Assembly: GCF_000515395.1 (NCBI RefSeq)
Contig: NZ_KI911782.1
Coordinates: 5,424,070 to 5,488,069, forward strand
Source of the DNA: Jiangella gansuensis DSM 44835
GTDB taxonomy: Bacteria > Actinomycetota > Actinomycetes > Jiangellales > Jiangellaceae
Length of the DNA stretch: 64,000 bases
Direction of reading: 5' to 3'
Shown: piece after piece, positions 1 through 9,210 of the stretch
How the letters are laid out: every line of letters begins with the position of its first letter
Position numbering within the stretch: the first letter of the stretch is position 1
The notes under the pieces: model-generated
Told to the model about the DNA's origin: nothing
Database searches by the model: none
Seen by the model: only the letters and a program-made list of their open reading frames with translations
Program-made: the position numbers and the translations under genes

Positions 1-2
1 TG

Positions 3-275
3 CTGTGGACCGACGGCGGCACCACCTACCTGATCGACCCCGCCGCCCACGGCGGCCACCGGGAGACCGACCTGGCCATGCTCGCCCTGTTCGGCCTACC
101 GCACCTCGAGCGCGTGCTGGCCGCCTACGACGAAGCATGGCCGCTCGCGGCGGGCTGGCGCGAGCGCGTGGCGCTGCACCAACTCCACCCGGTGCTCGTG
201 CACGCAGTGATGTTCGGCGGTTCGTACGGAGCCCAGGCCGGACAGCTGGCACGCACCGCGCTGCGGGCTGCCTGA
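3..275 (+). CDS. Fructosamine kinase family protein, C-terminal part
   Basis: Only the last 90 residues are inside the window; the start lies upstream. The visible protein runs LWTDGGTTYLIDPAAHGGHR and then a helical tail ending at a TGA. The LIDPAA..G.R stretch followed by ETDLAMLALFG is the metal-binding aspartate region of the fructosamine/ketosamine-3-kinase family, an aminoglycoside-phosphotransferase fold that phosphorylates glycated amines for deglycation. Known of the family: a cytosolic enzyme of about 250-290 residues. The ABC exporter gene downstream starts 136 bp later and need not be co-transcribed. The family call rests on this C-terminal signature alone. Confidence 0.8.
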   Translation: MWTDGGTTYLIDPAAHGGHRETDLAMLALFGLPHLERVLAAYDEAWPLAAGWRERVALHQLHPVLVHAVMFGGSYGAQAGQLARTALRAA

Positions 276-410
276 TCGTTCTGCAGGGGTTCGCCGGAGT
301 TGCGGCTCCACCTGAAGACGGACACGCAGCCTCGCCATCGCGAATGAGCTGGTCTCGGGTGTCGAGCGGGTAGGTTCGCAGTCGACTCGATCGATCGATC
401 TGGAGAATCC

Positions 411-1472
411 GTGATCACGGCCCAAGGACTGCACAAACGATACGGCGACAAGGTCGCCGTCGACGACCTCTCGTTCGAGGTGCGCCCAGGCATGGTGACA
501 GGCTTCCTCGGGCCCAACGGGGCCGGCAAGTCCACCACCATGCGCCTGATGCTCGACCTCGACCGCGGCAGCGGCCAGACACTCTTCGACGGCCGCCGGT
601 TCAGCAGCATCCGGCACCCGATGCGCGAGATCGGCGCGGTGCTGGAGGCCAAGGCGTTCCACCCCACCCGGACGGCCCGTAACCACCTGCGCATGCTCGC
701 GGCCGGCAGCGGTATCCCGGCGTCGCGCGCGGACGAAGTGCTCGAGTTCGTCGGCCTGTCCGACGTGAAGCGGAAGAAGCCGAAGGGCTTCTCACTGGGT
801 ATGGCCCAGCGACTGGGCCTGGCCCAGGCGCTATTGGGCGACCCGGGCACGCTGATCCTGGACGAGCCCGCGAACGGCCTGGACCCACACGGCATCCACT
901 GGCTGCGCGACGTGCTCAAGTCGCTCGCCGCGCAGGGCCGCACCATCTTCGTCTCCAGCCACCTGCTCTCGGAGATGTCGCTGATGGCCGACCAGCTCGT
1001 CGTCATCGGCCGCGGCAGCATGATCTACAACGGCGACGTCGACGGCTTCGTTCGCGAGTTCACCCAGGCCACGGTGCTGGTGCGCAGCCCGCAGGCGAGC
1101 CGGCTGGCGGAGGCGCTGCGGCGCGTCGACGGCGTGACCGTCGAGGAGCTGCCCGCCTCGGCCCTCGTCGACCCGACCATGGGCGACGCCGTGGCCGTGC
1201 TCGCAGCCGGCGCGGCCGATTCGGCTGCGGGCGCGGCGCCGGCCGGCGGCCTGCGGGTGTCGGGCGCCGACGCCGCCACCATCGGCGAGATCGCGTTCAA
1301 CAACTCGATCATGCTGCACGAACTCGCCACCCAGACCGCGTCCCTGGAGGCGGCGTTCATCTCCGCCACGGGCGCTTCGGAGGAATACGTGGCACACGAG
1401 GTCACCGGCGCCCCACCGCCGCCGGAACCGCCCGCCGCGGGCGGCGACGACACCCGTGGAGGTGCCGCGTGA
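411..1472 (+). CDS. ABC transporter ATP-binding protein
   Basis: ATPase subunit of an ABC-2 type exporter (353 residues, GTG start). Walker A GPNGAGKST is at residues 34-42, the signature SLGMAQ near 128 and Walker B LILDEP near 148, followed by the D-loop and a switch histidine in FVSSHLLSEM. The order and spacing are those of the multidrug/antibiotic exporter ATPase class. After about residue 300 comes a proline- and glycine-rich tail (PPPPEPPAAGG) that is not part of the ATPase fold. The stop codon overlaps the GTG of the next gene, so the two are translationally coupled and form one exporter. The substrate cannot be read from the sequence. Confidence 0.93.
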   Translation: MITAQGLHKRYGDKVAVDDLSFEVRPGMVTGFLGPNGAGKSTTMRLMLDLDRGSGQTLFDGRRFSSIRHPMREIGAVLEAKAFHPTRTARNHLRMLAAGSGIPASRADEVLEFVGLSDVKRKKPKGFSLGMAQRLGLAQALLGDPGTLILDEPANGLDPHGIHWLRDVLKSLAAQGRTIFVSSHLLSEMSLMADQLVVIGRGSMIYNGDVDGFVREFTQATVLVRSPQASRLAEALRRVDGVTVEELPASALVDPTMGDAVAVLAAGAADSAAGAAPAGGLRVSGADAATIGEIAFNNSIMLHELATQTASLEAAFISATGASEEYVAHEVTGAPPPPEPPAAGGDDTRGGAA

Positions 1473-2245
1473 GCGACGCACTGCACTACGAATGGGTGCG
1501 GCTTCGCACCCTGCGTTCGACCTATTGGCTGATCGGGCTGGGTGTGCTGGTCACGGCCGGCGTCGCGTTCATCATCGCGTTCGCCACCCGTGACGACCCG
1601 GTCACTGCGACCGATGCGGCATCGGTGCTCACCGGCGGCGCGGAGTTCGCCACGTTCATCCCGGTTTTCATGGCGATCATCGGCATCTTCGCCACCGGCC
1701 ACGAGTACCGGCACGGCACCATCCAGCCGACCCTGACGGCCATTCCGCAGCGCTCTCGGCTGATCCTCGCCAAGATCATCGTCACCAGTTTGGTGGCAGT
1801 CGTGGTGGTGGCGATCTCGCTGGCGGTCAACCTGGTCATCGGGCTGATCTTCTGGGGCGAGATGCCGCCGTTCGACGAGCCGCTGAACGAGGTGATCCCC
1901 GGCTACTTCGTGCTGGTGGTGCTCTACACCATCCTGGGCCTGGCGCTGGCACAGCTGTTCCGCGGTGTGCCGTCGGCGCTGGTGGTCCTGCTCGTCACGC
2001 CGCTGCTGGTGGAAGGGCTCATCGGCGGGTTGTCGATGGTCCCGGCGCTGGACTGGCTGCAGCCGGCGCTGAAGTTCCTGCCGTTCTCGGCCGGCGCGCG
2101 GCTGCTGGCCACGGGCCCGTACGACGCGGGTGGCGGCCCCGAGTTCGACTATCTCGACCGCTGGGCCTCGGGTGGGGTGTTCGCCGTCTTCGTCGCGATC
2201 ATCCTGGCCGTCGCCTGGACGCTGTTCAAGAAGCGCGACGCCTGA
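1469..2245 (+). CDS. ABC-2 type transporter permease
   Basis: Membrane partner (258 residues) of the ATPase just upstream, which it overlaps by 4 bp (GTGA). Hydrophobic segments lie near residues 20-40, 58-80, 100-125, 140-165, 170-195 and 230-252, about six spans as usual for ABC-2 permeases, with a short cytoplasmic N-terminus (SDALHYEWVRLRTLRSTYWL) resembling the amphipathic coupling helix of this class. It ends with the basic tail LFKKRDA. Probably half of a dimeric exporter of unknown substrate. A strong hairpin follows 17 bp after the stop. Confidence 0.9.
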   Translation: MSDALHYEWVRLRTLRSTYWLIGLGVLVTAGVAFIIAFATRDDPVTATDAASVLTGGAEFATFIPVFMAIIGIFATGHEYRHGTIQPTLTAIPQRSRLILAKIIVTSLVAVVVVAISLAVNLVIGLIFWGEMPPFDEPLNEVIPGYFVLVVLYTILGLALAQLFRGVPSALVVLLVTPLLVEGLIGGLSMVPALDWLQPALKFLPFSAGARLLATGPYDAGGGPEFDYLDRWASGGVFAVFVAIILAVAWTLFKKRDA

Positions 2246-2261
2246 GCCCACCCTACAAGCG

Positions 2262-2315
2262 CATGATCATCAAGGGTTGACCCGGTCATAGTGCGGTCAA
2301 CCCTTGATGATCATG
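2262..2315. terminator. Perfect 21-bp hairpin between convergent genes
   Basis: Inverted repeat with arms 2262-2282 and 2295-2315, perfectly complementary over 21 bp, with a 12-nt loop. Each arm contains ATGATCATCAAGGGTTGACC or its complement. It lies between the permease gene and the convergent VOC gene, so it can terminate transcription from both sides. There is no U-tract, as is common in actinomycetes. The outer TGATCAT motif recurs in other gene-end hairpins of this window. Confidence 0.8.
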
Positions 2316-2336
2316 GGTGCAGGGCTGGGGGCAGCC

Positions 2337-2972
2337 TCAGATGCGCACCTCGCCGTGGGCGGTACGGAACGACACCGCCTGCAGGCCGGGCACACCGGCC
2401 GGCGCGGACCACACGACGTCGACGTCGTCGAGCGGGTGGTTCTCCGGCTCGCCGAGCCACTCCGACACCCGGTGCGGGTCGCCGGCGATCTCGACGCTGA
2501 GCAGCTCGACGTCGTGCCCACCCTGCGACGGGTGCTCGGCCGGGTCGGACTCCCAGTGCACGAAGAACGGCAGCTGCGGGTCGTTCATCAGGCCTTTCAC
2601 GCCGATCTGCCGCCACAACAGCTCGAACCCGTCCGGCCGCTTGCGGTTACCGGCCACCGACGGGCGGCCGAGCCGGCGCTCGATCGGCTCCAGGTCGTCG
2701 ACGGCGACCACCCAGCCCAGCCAGCCGCCGCCCGTCTCCGTCCTGGCCTTCACGGCCTGACCGAACGGCACATCGTCGGCGGCGGGGTGGTCGAGGACGG
2801 CCACGACCTCGAGATAGTGGCCGCCGGCGAGCGGGAGAACCCGGTTGCGGGTGCCGAACCGAGGATGGAGCCCCCCGTCGACGAGGTCGACCCCCAGTTC
2901 CTCGGCGAGTTTGCCGGCCGTGGCGTCGAGTCCGTCCGGTCCGGCGGCGTACGACACGTGATCGAGGCGCAT
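2337..2972 (-). CDS. VOC superfamily glyoxalase-like protein
   Basis: A 211-residue protein beginning MRLDHVSYAAGPDGLDATAG. The opening LDHVSYA and the later GGHYLEVVAV match the beta-alpha-beta-beta-beta units of vicinal-oxygen-chelate proteins, in the glyoxalase-like (PF13468 type) group in which two halves are fused. Putative metal ligands are H4 and the glutamate in YLEVV. I start at the ATG at 2972 because upstream codons have no family character and this ATG gives the usual N-terminus. No substrate can be assigned. It converges on the ABC permease across a hairpin. Confidence 0.8.
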   Translation of the reverse strand: MRLDHVSYAAGPDGLDATAGKLAEELGVDLVDGGLHPRFGTRNRVLPLAGGHYLEVVAVLDHPAADDVPFGQAVKARTETGGGWLGWVVAVDDLEPIERRLGRPSVAGNRKRPDGFELLWRQIGVKGLMNDPQLPFFVHWESDPAEHPSQGGHDVELLSVEIAGDPHRVSEWLGEPENHPLDDVDVVWSAPAGVPGLQAVSFRTAHGEVRI

Positions 2973-3175
2973 TCGTGCATCGTGGCAGCCGGGTGTCAGG
3001 TTGCGCCACCCGGGGCCGCGACGGCGCCGCGGCTCGCCGTACCGGACATACCGTGAGTTACGGTGGCGGATCAGGGCCGGTAACCCGACCAAGGGGCGGC
3101 GAACGGCCCCGAACGGCACAGTCGATCAAGTACGTTCTCTGGCATCGATCCAGCGACACCTGGAGGCGAGTGCGG

Positions 3176-3451
3176 GTGAATATCGAGATCACCAGGACCG
3201 CTCGAAACTATGCCGCATACCTCGACGGAACCCGGGTCGGCGAGCTGGTCTACGCGCGCCGGGGCGACCGGGTCATCGCGGTGCACACCGAGGTGGACCC
3301 GGCGGCCGAGGGCAAGGGCATCGGCGGCGCGCTGGCCCGTGCGCTGCTCGACGACGCGCGCCAAGGTGGTCTCGCCGTGGAGGCTCAATGCCCGTTCGTT
3401 GCGTCCTACCTCGACCGGCATCCGGAGTACGCCGACCCGGCGGCAAGCTGA
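3176..3451 (+). CDS. Small GNAT-fold acetyltransferase (YjdJ type)
   Basis: A 91-residue GTG-started protein with the compact GNAT arrangement of the YjdJ/At1g77540 group (PF14542): two strands (AAYLDGTRVGELVYARRGDRV), then HTEVDPAAEGKGIGGALARALL, where GKGIGGAL is the acetyl-CoA pyrophosphate loop, then CPFVASYLDRHPEY, the conserved family ending. GGAGG at 3162-3166 is 9 nt before the GTG at 3176, which decides the start over a second GTG at 3170. The acceptor substrate is unknown; family members are unusually small acyltransferases. It converges on thiE. Confidence 0.88.
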   Translation: MNIEITRTARNYAAYLDGTRVGELVYARRGDRVIAVHTEVDPAAEGKGIGGALARALLDDARQGGLAVEAQCPFVASYLDRHPEYADPAAS

Positions 3452-3483
3452 TCAGCAGTATCAGACGGTGATCAGCCGGGCGC

Positions 3484-4152
3484 TCAGGCCCCCGCTGCCC
3501 CGGTGATGGCCGCGCGCAGCCGGCGGGCCGCAGCTTCCGGGTCGTCGGCCGCGGTGATGGCGCGCACCACGACCACCCGGCGAGCTCCCGCCTCGGCGAC
3601 CTCGGCGACGGTGCGCTCGTCGATGCCGCCGATGGCGAACCAGGGTGTGGCCGGGCCGGTCGCCGCGACCGCCCGGACCGTGTCGACGCCCACGGCCGGC
3701 CGGCCAGCCTTGGTGGGCGTCGGCCACACCGGCCCGACGCAGAAGTAGTCGACGTCCGGGTCGGCGGCCGCGACGGCAGCCTGCTCCACATCGTGGGTCG
3801 ACCGCCCGAGCAGCACGTCCGGGCCGAGCAGCCGCCGAGCCGCCGCGACCGGCAGATCGGTCTGCCCGGTGTGGAAGACGTCCGAACCGGCGAGTTGGGC
3901 GATGTCGGCGCGGTCGTTGACGGCGACCAGCGCTCCGTACTCAGCCGCGACCCTGGCGACCAGCGGCTGCAGCGCCACCTCGTCGGCGGCTTCCAGGCTC
4001 TTGTCGCGCAACTGCACGATGTCGACGCCGCCGGCCAGCGCGGCGTGCAGGAATCGCTCCAGGTCACCCTGCTCGTGACGCGCGTCAGTGCACAGGTACA
4101 GGCGCGCGTCGGCGAGCCGCCGGCGCCGGGTCTCACCGTTGGTCGTGGTCAC
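3484..4152 (-). CDS. thiE: Thiamine phosphate synthase
   Basis: Cytosolic TIM-barrel enzyme (222 residues from the GTG at 4152) that joins the pyrimidine and thiazole moieties to make thiamine monophosphate. Recognisable elements are DIVQLRDKS (pyrimidine pyrophosphate site), [27 protein letters not shown], and [11 protein letters not shown], the phosphate loop of the family, then FAIGGID. Length is normal. The gene is divergent from thiO, and the TPP riboswitch lies on the opposite strand, so any TPP control of thiE would need a separate element. The start is chosen by family length; no strong ribosome-binding site is visible. Confidence 0.95.
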   Translation of the reverse strand: MTTTNGETRRRRLADARLYLCTDARHEQGDLERFLHAALAGGVDIVQLRDKSLEAADEVALQPLVARVAAEYGALVAVNDRADIAQLAGSDVFHTGQTDLPVAAARRLLGPDVLLGRSTHDVEQAAVAAADPDVDYFCVGPVWPTPTKAGRPAVGVDTVRAVAATGPATPWFAIGGIDERTVAEVAEAGARRVVVVRAITAADDPEAAARRLRAAITGAAGA

Positions 4153-4196
4153 AGCAGGGAGTCTGCCATCCGGCCGTTCGGGCGCCCGCGCTACGG

Positions 4197-4287
4197 TAGT
4201 GGTGCGCGGGAGCCCTGACGGCAGGGCTGAGAGGGCCGGCGGGCCGACCGCTATCACCTGACCTGGGTCATGCCAGCGGAGGGAGCG
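4197..4287 (+). promoter_or_regulatory. TPP riboswitch (THI element)
   Basis: Hallmarks of the thiamine pyrophosphate aptamer occur in order: GCGGGAGCCC around 4204-4213, the pyrimidine-sensing CTGAGAGG at 4226-4233, and the pyrophosphate arm CACCTGACCTGGGTCATG starting near 4255 followed by CCAGCGGAGGGAG. The 3' strand of the closing helix contains GGAGGGAG, which also serves as the ribosome-binding site for the thiO GTG at 4293. TPP binding is therefore predicted to hide the Shine-Dalgarno sequence, giving translational repression of thiO-thiS-thiG. Confidence 0.93.
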
Positions 4288-4292
4288 ATCTG

Positions 4293-5437
4293 GTGAACGA
4301 CGTCGTCGTGGTCGGCTGCGGCATCATCGGTGCCGCCGTGGCCTGGCGGCTGTCTCAGCTGGGACTGTCCGTCACCTGCCTCGACCCGGCTCCCGGCGAC
4401 GGCGCCACCTTCGCCGCCGCCGGAATGCTGGCGCCGGTCACCGAGGCCGAGTTCGGCGACGACGAGCTGACCGCGCTGAACCTGGAGTCCGCGCGCGACT
4501 GGCCGGCGTTCGCCGCGGAGCTCGCCGACGCCACCGGGACGGATCTCGGGTTCCGGCGCAGCGGCACGCTCACCGTCGCGTTCGATGCCGGCGACCGGCA
4601 GCAGCTGCGCCGCCTGCTGGACCTGCGCGGCCGGCTCGGCCTGCCCACGGAGGAGATCACCGTCGAGGCCGCCCGCGAGTTGGAGCCGCTGCTCGGGCCG
4701 CGGATCGCCGGGGCGGCCTGGGCCCCCGACGAGCACCAGGTCGATCCGCGCCAGGTCCACGCTGCGCTGCTGTCGGCGCTGGCGGACCGGGGCGTCGACG
4801 TGGTGCGGCGGCGGGTCGTCGCACTGGCCGAGGAGTCGTCCGGCGGGCCGGTCATCGGTGCCGTCGACGATCACGGCACCACCCACCGCGCCGGTGTCGT
4901 GGTGCTCGCGGCGGGCTGGGCCAGCCGCCAGCTGGCGCCGTCGGCGGTCACGGTGCCGACCCGGCCGGTGAAGGGCCAGGTCCTGCGGCTGGACGCCCAG
5001 GCGCAGCCGGCGTTCTCGCTGGACCGGGTGGTTCGCGGCTTCGTCCAGGCCCGTCAGGTCTACTTGGTCTCGCGCGCCGGCGGCGAGGTGGTGGTCGGCG
5101 CCACCAGCGAGGAGCAGCCCGACGACCGCCGCGTCACCGCCGGCGGCGCGTTCGCCGTACTGCGCGACGCCCGCGCTCTGGTGCCGGGCATCGACGAGCT
5201 GCCGCTGGTCGAGCTGACCGCCCGGGCCCGGCCCGGCAGCCCGGACAACCTGCCCCTGATCGGCGGCTGCGGGCGGCCCGGACTGGTCCTGGCCACCGGG
5301 CACTACCGCAACGGCATCCTGCTCACTCCGCTGACGGCGGCGGCTGTCGCAACGTACGTTCGGGACGGAGCGGTGCCGGATCGCGCCGCCGCGGCCGATC
5401 CGCGGCGCTTCGCACCCACGGTGTCGGGAGGACGACC

Positions 5438-5441
<4 letters not shown>
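4293..5441 (+). CDS. thiO: Glycine oxidase ThiO
   Basis: FAD enzyme (382 residues) oxidising glycine to iminoglyoxylate, the glycine-derived building block of the thiamine thiazole ring. The N-terminus [20 protein letters not shown] is the Rossmann dinucleotide loop; [15 protein letters not shown] is the next FAD contact; GQVLRLDA and the C-terminal [29 protein letters not shown] are characteristic of D-amino-acid oxidase family ThiO. The GTG start lies 9 nt after the riboswitch-embedded GGAGGG. The stop overlaps thiS by 4 bp, so thiO-thiS-thiG form one riboswitch-controlled operon. Confidence 0.95.
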
Positions 5442-6452
<1,011 letters not shown>

Positions 6453-6459
6453 CGTTCCG

Positions 6460-6969
6460 CTACTCCGGCGGGTGCGGCCACGGCTTGACGCTCACGGGGA
6501 CGGGCCGGCCCCCGCGGTCGTTGCGGTACGCGCCGGACACCTTCGGCCCCGTCCCGTAGAGCTGCAGCGTGATCCGGTCCCCCTGTTGGGTGTCCATGTC
6601 CCACGTGTTCCGGGTGCGCAACAGGTAGGCGGCGTCGTCCGTCGTCACGTACAGGACGCTGCCGACCCGGCTGCGACCCTTCTCCACGAGCATCGCATCG
6701 ATCATGCGGTCCGGGCCCACCGCGGCGGCCGCGCGCCGCCACCGTCGGCCCTCCCTGGTGAAGAACGTCGCGAGGACCACGAGCAGCCCGATCGCGAACA
6801 CGAGGACCAGCACGATCGCGACATTGAACTGCCAGTCGACGTCGCCCTGGATCGCGGCACCGATCATGGCGAACGCGAAGAATCCGAGCATGAACCAGGT
6901 CGCGCATCCGAGCCAGCGGAACGGCCACCCGACCCGGCGCAACTGCCGCGGTGACAGGAGCGGATCCAC
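6460..6969 (-). CDS. Two-TM membrane protein of unknown function
   Basis: About 169 residues from the GTG at 6969. Two hydrophobic segments lie near residues 18-42 (GCATWFMLGFFAFAMIGAAI) and 50-72 (FNVAIVLVLVFAIGLLVVLA), followed by a soluble domain with GPDRMIDAMLVEKGRSRVG and VLYVTTDDAAYLLRTRNTWD, then a basic tail. I do not recognise a named family. The C-terminal domain has the look of a small beta domain facing the cytoplasm. The start is uncertain: an in-frame upstream extension exists but has no membrane-protein character. It converges with thiG at 7 bp. Confidence 0.65.
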   Translation of the reverse strand: MDPLLSPRQLRRVGWPFRWLGCATWFMLGFFAFAMIGAAIQGDVDWQFNVAIVLVLVFAIGLLVVLATFFTREGRRWRRAAAAVGPDRMIDAMLVEKGRSRVGSVLYVTTDDAAYLLRTRNTWDMDTQQGDRITLQLYGTGPKVSGAYRNDRGGRPVPVSVKPWPHPPE

Positions 6970-7055
6970 CGGGTCATCGTACGCGGCTGCGGATCTTGGT
7001 CGATCTCGGGATGCGGGGTGTCGGCGGATCGCCGATCCTGGCACGATTCGTCCTC

Positions 7056-7673
7056 ATGGGTCTGATCGACGTCCTCCTGCTCGACCTTGACGGCGTCGTG
7101 CGCCACTACGACCCGGCGGTGACGGAGGCGATCGAGAAGCGCTGCGGACTACCGCCGGGCAAACTGATCGAAACGGCCTTCCAGCCGCGGCTGCTCCACG
7201 CCGTCACCACCGGTGCCATGACCCGCGCCGAGTGGGTCACCCGCATCGCAGACGCCGTCGGCCGGGTCGCCGCCACGGCCTGGGCGGCACAGCGCCCGGC
7301 CGTCGACCGGGATGTGCTGACGACGGCCCGGGCGGTCCGCGACTCCGGGGTGCGCGTGTGCCTGCTCACCAACGGCACCGACCGGGTCCCGGCCGAGCTG
7401 GCCGAACTCGGAATCGTTGACGACTTCGACGCCGTCTTCAACAGCGCCACCATCGGGGTCGCCAAACCCGACCTCCGGGTCTTCATGCACGTGCTGCGGA
7501 CCCTCCAGGTGGACCGATCGGCCGTGCTCTTCCTCGACGACTCCCCCGGGCACGTCCGCAGCGCCGCCGCCGTCGGCATGCGCACGCAGGTGTTCCGAAC
7601 GGCGAGCGACCTGACCGGCGCGTGTTCCAGCTACGGCCTGTTGACGGCCGGTGCGGCTCACCGGACCGAATGA
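7056..7673 (+). CDS. HAD-superfamily hydrolase
   Basis: A 205-residue haloacid-dehalogenase-like phosphatase. Motif I is DLDGVV (nucleophile D10, acid D12), motif II LLTNGT, motif III the lysine in VAKPDLRVF and motif IV LFLDDSPGHV. The helical cap lies between motifs I and II (roughly residues 18-85), making it a subclass IA enzyme of the phosphoglycolate-phosphatase/epoxide-hydrolase-N type. The start is the ATG at 7056; an upstream extension has no family match. Substrate unknown. Confidence 0.9.
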   Translation: MGLIDVLLLDLDGVVRHYDPAVTEAIEKRCGLPPGKLIETAFQPRLLHAVTTGAMTRAEWVTRIADAVGRVAATAWAAQRPAVDRDVLTTARAVRDSGVRVCLLTNGTDRVPAELAELGIVDDFDAVFNSATIGVAKPDLRVFMHVLRTLQVDRSAVLFLDDSPGHVRSAAAVGMRTQVFRTASDLTGACSSYGLLTAGAAHRTE

Positions 7674-7749
7674 GGCCGGCGCCGCGCCGCCCGGCGATCC
7701 ACCAACTGTCTGCCCGGCGCGGTAACGTCACCGGCACGAGGTGAGGCCG

Positions 7750-8265
7750 ATGACCGACGTCGACGCCGTCGTCCCGCTCGACCGGGTACAACCACCCCAG
7801 CGAGCGGGCGAGAAGGAGGCCCTGGTCCTCCGACTCGACTTCCTGCGCGAAACCGCCGTCAACAAGGTCGCCGGCCTGAGCACCGAGCAGGCACTCACGG
7901 CAGCCTTGCCGCCCAGCGCCCTCACCCCCGCCGGGATCGTGCGGCACCTCATGTGCGTCGAACGGTGGTGGTTCGCCATCGACTTCGCCGCCATGGACGT
8001 CCCCGAACCGTGGTCCGACGACGACATCGGCGGCTTCGAGCTGGCGCCAGGTGAGTCGCTGGCCACCGTCGTGCGGACATACCTCGCCGAATGCGCCCGC
8101 TCCAACGAGGTCATCGCCGCTCACGGCCTCGACGAGGTGGCCCGCGGCGAAGGCATGGAGTTCGACCTGCGCTACGCCGTCATCCATCTGATCGAGGAAA
8201 CCGGGCGGCACTGCGGCCACCTCGACCTGCTGCGCGAGGCGATCGACGGCTCCGTCGGCGACTGA
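7750..8265 (+). CDS. DinB-like (DUF664) protein
   Basis: A 171-residue four-helix protein of the DinB/DUF664 group. It contains LDFLRETAVNKVAGL and LPPSALTPAGIVRHLMCVERWWF, the helix with the first metal-ligand histidine, and ends AVIHLIEETGRHCGHLDLLREAIDG, where HLIEETGRHCGHLDLLRE is the family hallmark and supplies the second and third histidines. Family members use a mononuclear metal; some are mycothiol- or bacillithiol-dependent transferases, which would suit an actinomycete, but function here is inferred only. Start at ATG 7750; an in-frame GTG at 7741 is possible. Confidence 0.88.
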   Translation: MTDVDAVVPLDRVQPPQRAGEKEALVLRLDFLRETAVNKVAGLSTEQALTAALPPSALTPAGIVRHLMCVERWWFAIDFAAMDVPEPWSDDDIGGFELAPGESLATVVRTYLAECARSNEVIAAHGLDEVARGEGMEFDLRYAVIHLIEETGRHCGHLDLLREAIDGSVGD

Positions 8266-8277
8266 CCCTCCGGCGAG

Positions 8278-9015
8278 TCAGTCGGGGAGGGCGATGCGTA
8301 CCCGGCGGAAGCCTCGGCCCTTGTTCTCGACCTTCGTCACCTGCACCCGGCCGATCTGCCGAGTCGACGCGACGTGCGTGCCGCCGTCGGCCTGCAGGTC
8401 CAGCCCCACGACGTCGACCAGGCGCACCACCTCGAGCTCAGGCGGCAGCAGATCGGTGGCGGTTTTGATGATCGGGCCCAGCGCGTAGGCATCGTCGCGC
8501 GGCAGCACCCGCACCTGGATGGCGCGATCGGCGGCCACCTCGGTGTTCAGCGCCTCGGTCAGGGTGTCTTTGAAACCCGGCGGCACCTCGGCCAGGTCGA
8601 AGTCGAGCCTGGCTTGCCCGGGCTCCATGTTGCCGCCGGTCACCGGCACTCCGAAGTCGCGGAACATCACCCCGCACAGGACATGCAGGCCCGAGTGGGT
8701 GCGCATCAGCAGGCTGCGCCGGGCATCGTCCACGGCACCGCGGACCTGCGTGCCCACCGGCGGCAGCGGGTCGTCCGGGTCCGGCAGCAGCCACAGGTCG
8801 TCGCGCGGCCGGACCCCGACGATGCGGGTCTGCACCCCACCCCACAGCAGGACGCCGTGGTCCGGAGGCTGACCGCCACCGCCCGGGTAGAAGGCGGAGC
8901 GGTCCAGCACCAGGCCGTCCTCGGGATCGCTCGCGAGCACCGTGCAGTCCCACTCGCGCAGCGTCTGGTCGTCCAGTTCGAGCCGGTGAGTCCGGCCATG
9001 ATGGTCGTGCCGCAC
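8278..9015 (-). CDS. AlaX-type alanyl-tRNA editing protein
   Basis: A 245-residue free-standing editing domain homologous to the editing module of alanyl-tRNA synthetase, which deacylates mischarged Ser- or Gly-tRNA(Ala). The N-terminus carries RSAFYPGGGGQPPDHG, the glycine-rich motif of the AlaX-M/L classes; then MRTHSGLHVLCGV supplies the HxxxH zinc ligands; the C-terminus has DGGTHVASTRQIG. In most AlaX proteins the third zinc ligand is a cysteine in CGGTHV; here that position is Asp, keeping three ligands plus a possible carboxylate. GTG start at 9015. The leader region upstream is repeat-rich. Confidence 0.88.
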   Translation of the reverse strand: MRHDHHGRTHRLELDDQTLREWDCTVLASDPEDGLVLDRSAFYPGGGGQPPDHGVLLWGGVQTRIVGVRPRDDLWLLPDPDDPLPPVGTQVRGAVDDARRSLLMRTHSGLHVLCGVMFRDFGVPVTGGNMEPGQARLDFDLAEVPPGFKDTLTEALNTEVAADRAIQVRVLPRDDAYALGPIIKTATDLLPPELEVVRLVDVVGLDLQADGGTHVASTRQIGRVQVTKVENKGRGFRRVRIALPD

Positions 9016-9063
9016 GGCACCGACCGTACTCCTTCCATCGGTGGGTGGGGTGTGCGAGGGATA

Positions 9064-9089
9064 CCGTCCCCGCCCGCGGGCGGGGACGG
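9064..9089. repeat. 26-bp perfect palindrome
   Basis: The sequence reads the same on both strands: a 13-nt half-site CCGTCCCCGCCCG followed directly by its complement, with no loop. The 21 bases at 9071-9091 recur exactly at 9160-9180. It lies between the AlaX start and the aldehyde dehydrogenase stop, in the 195-bp gap of two leftward genes. Confidence 0.85.
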
Positions 9090-9101
9090 CAGGCACGTGG
9101 C

Positions 9102-9196
9102 GGGTGGCGCCGGACGATGCCGTCCAGGGTTCGGGCGGGCATCGGGCGTGAGGGACGAGCGCCCGCGGGCGGGGACGGCATCGTCCGGCGCCACCC
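9102..9196 (-). terminator. 24-bp perfect stem, 47-nt loop, downstream of aldehyde dehydrogenase
   Basis: Arms 9102-9125 and 9173-9196 are exact reverse complements, 24 of 24. The loop carries a second copy of a 21-bp GC-rich sequence also found at 9071-9091. The element starts 14 bp after the leftward aldehyde dehydrogenase stop, so a role as its transcription terminator or mRNA 3' stabiliser is likely. The duplicated segment and the adjacent palindrome suggest growth by local duplication. Confidence 0.75.
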
Positions 9197-9210
9197 CACC
9201 CCACCTCACC

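Noticed and set aside
1025-2251. 408-residue minus-strand frame opposite the ABC exporter
   Set aside because: Gln/Asp/Arg-rich low complexity, opposite a clear ABC ATPase and permease.
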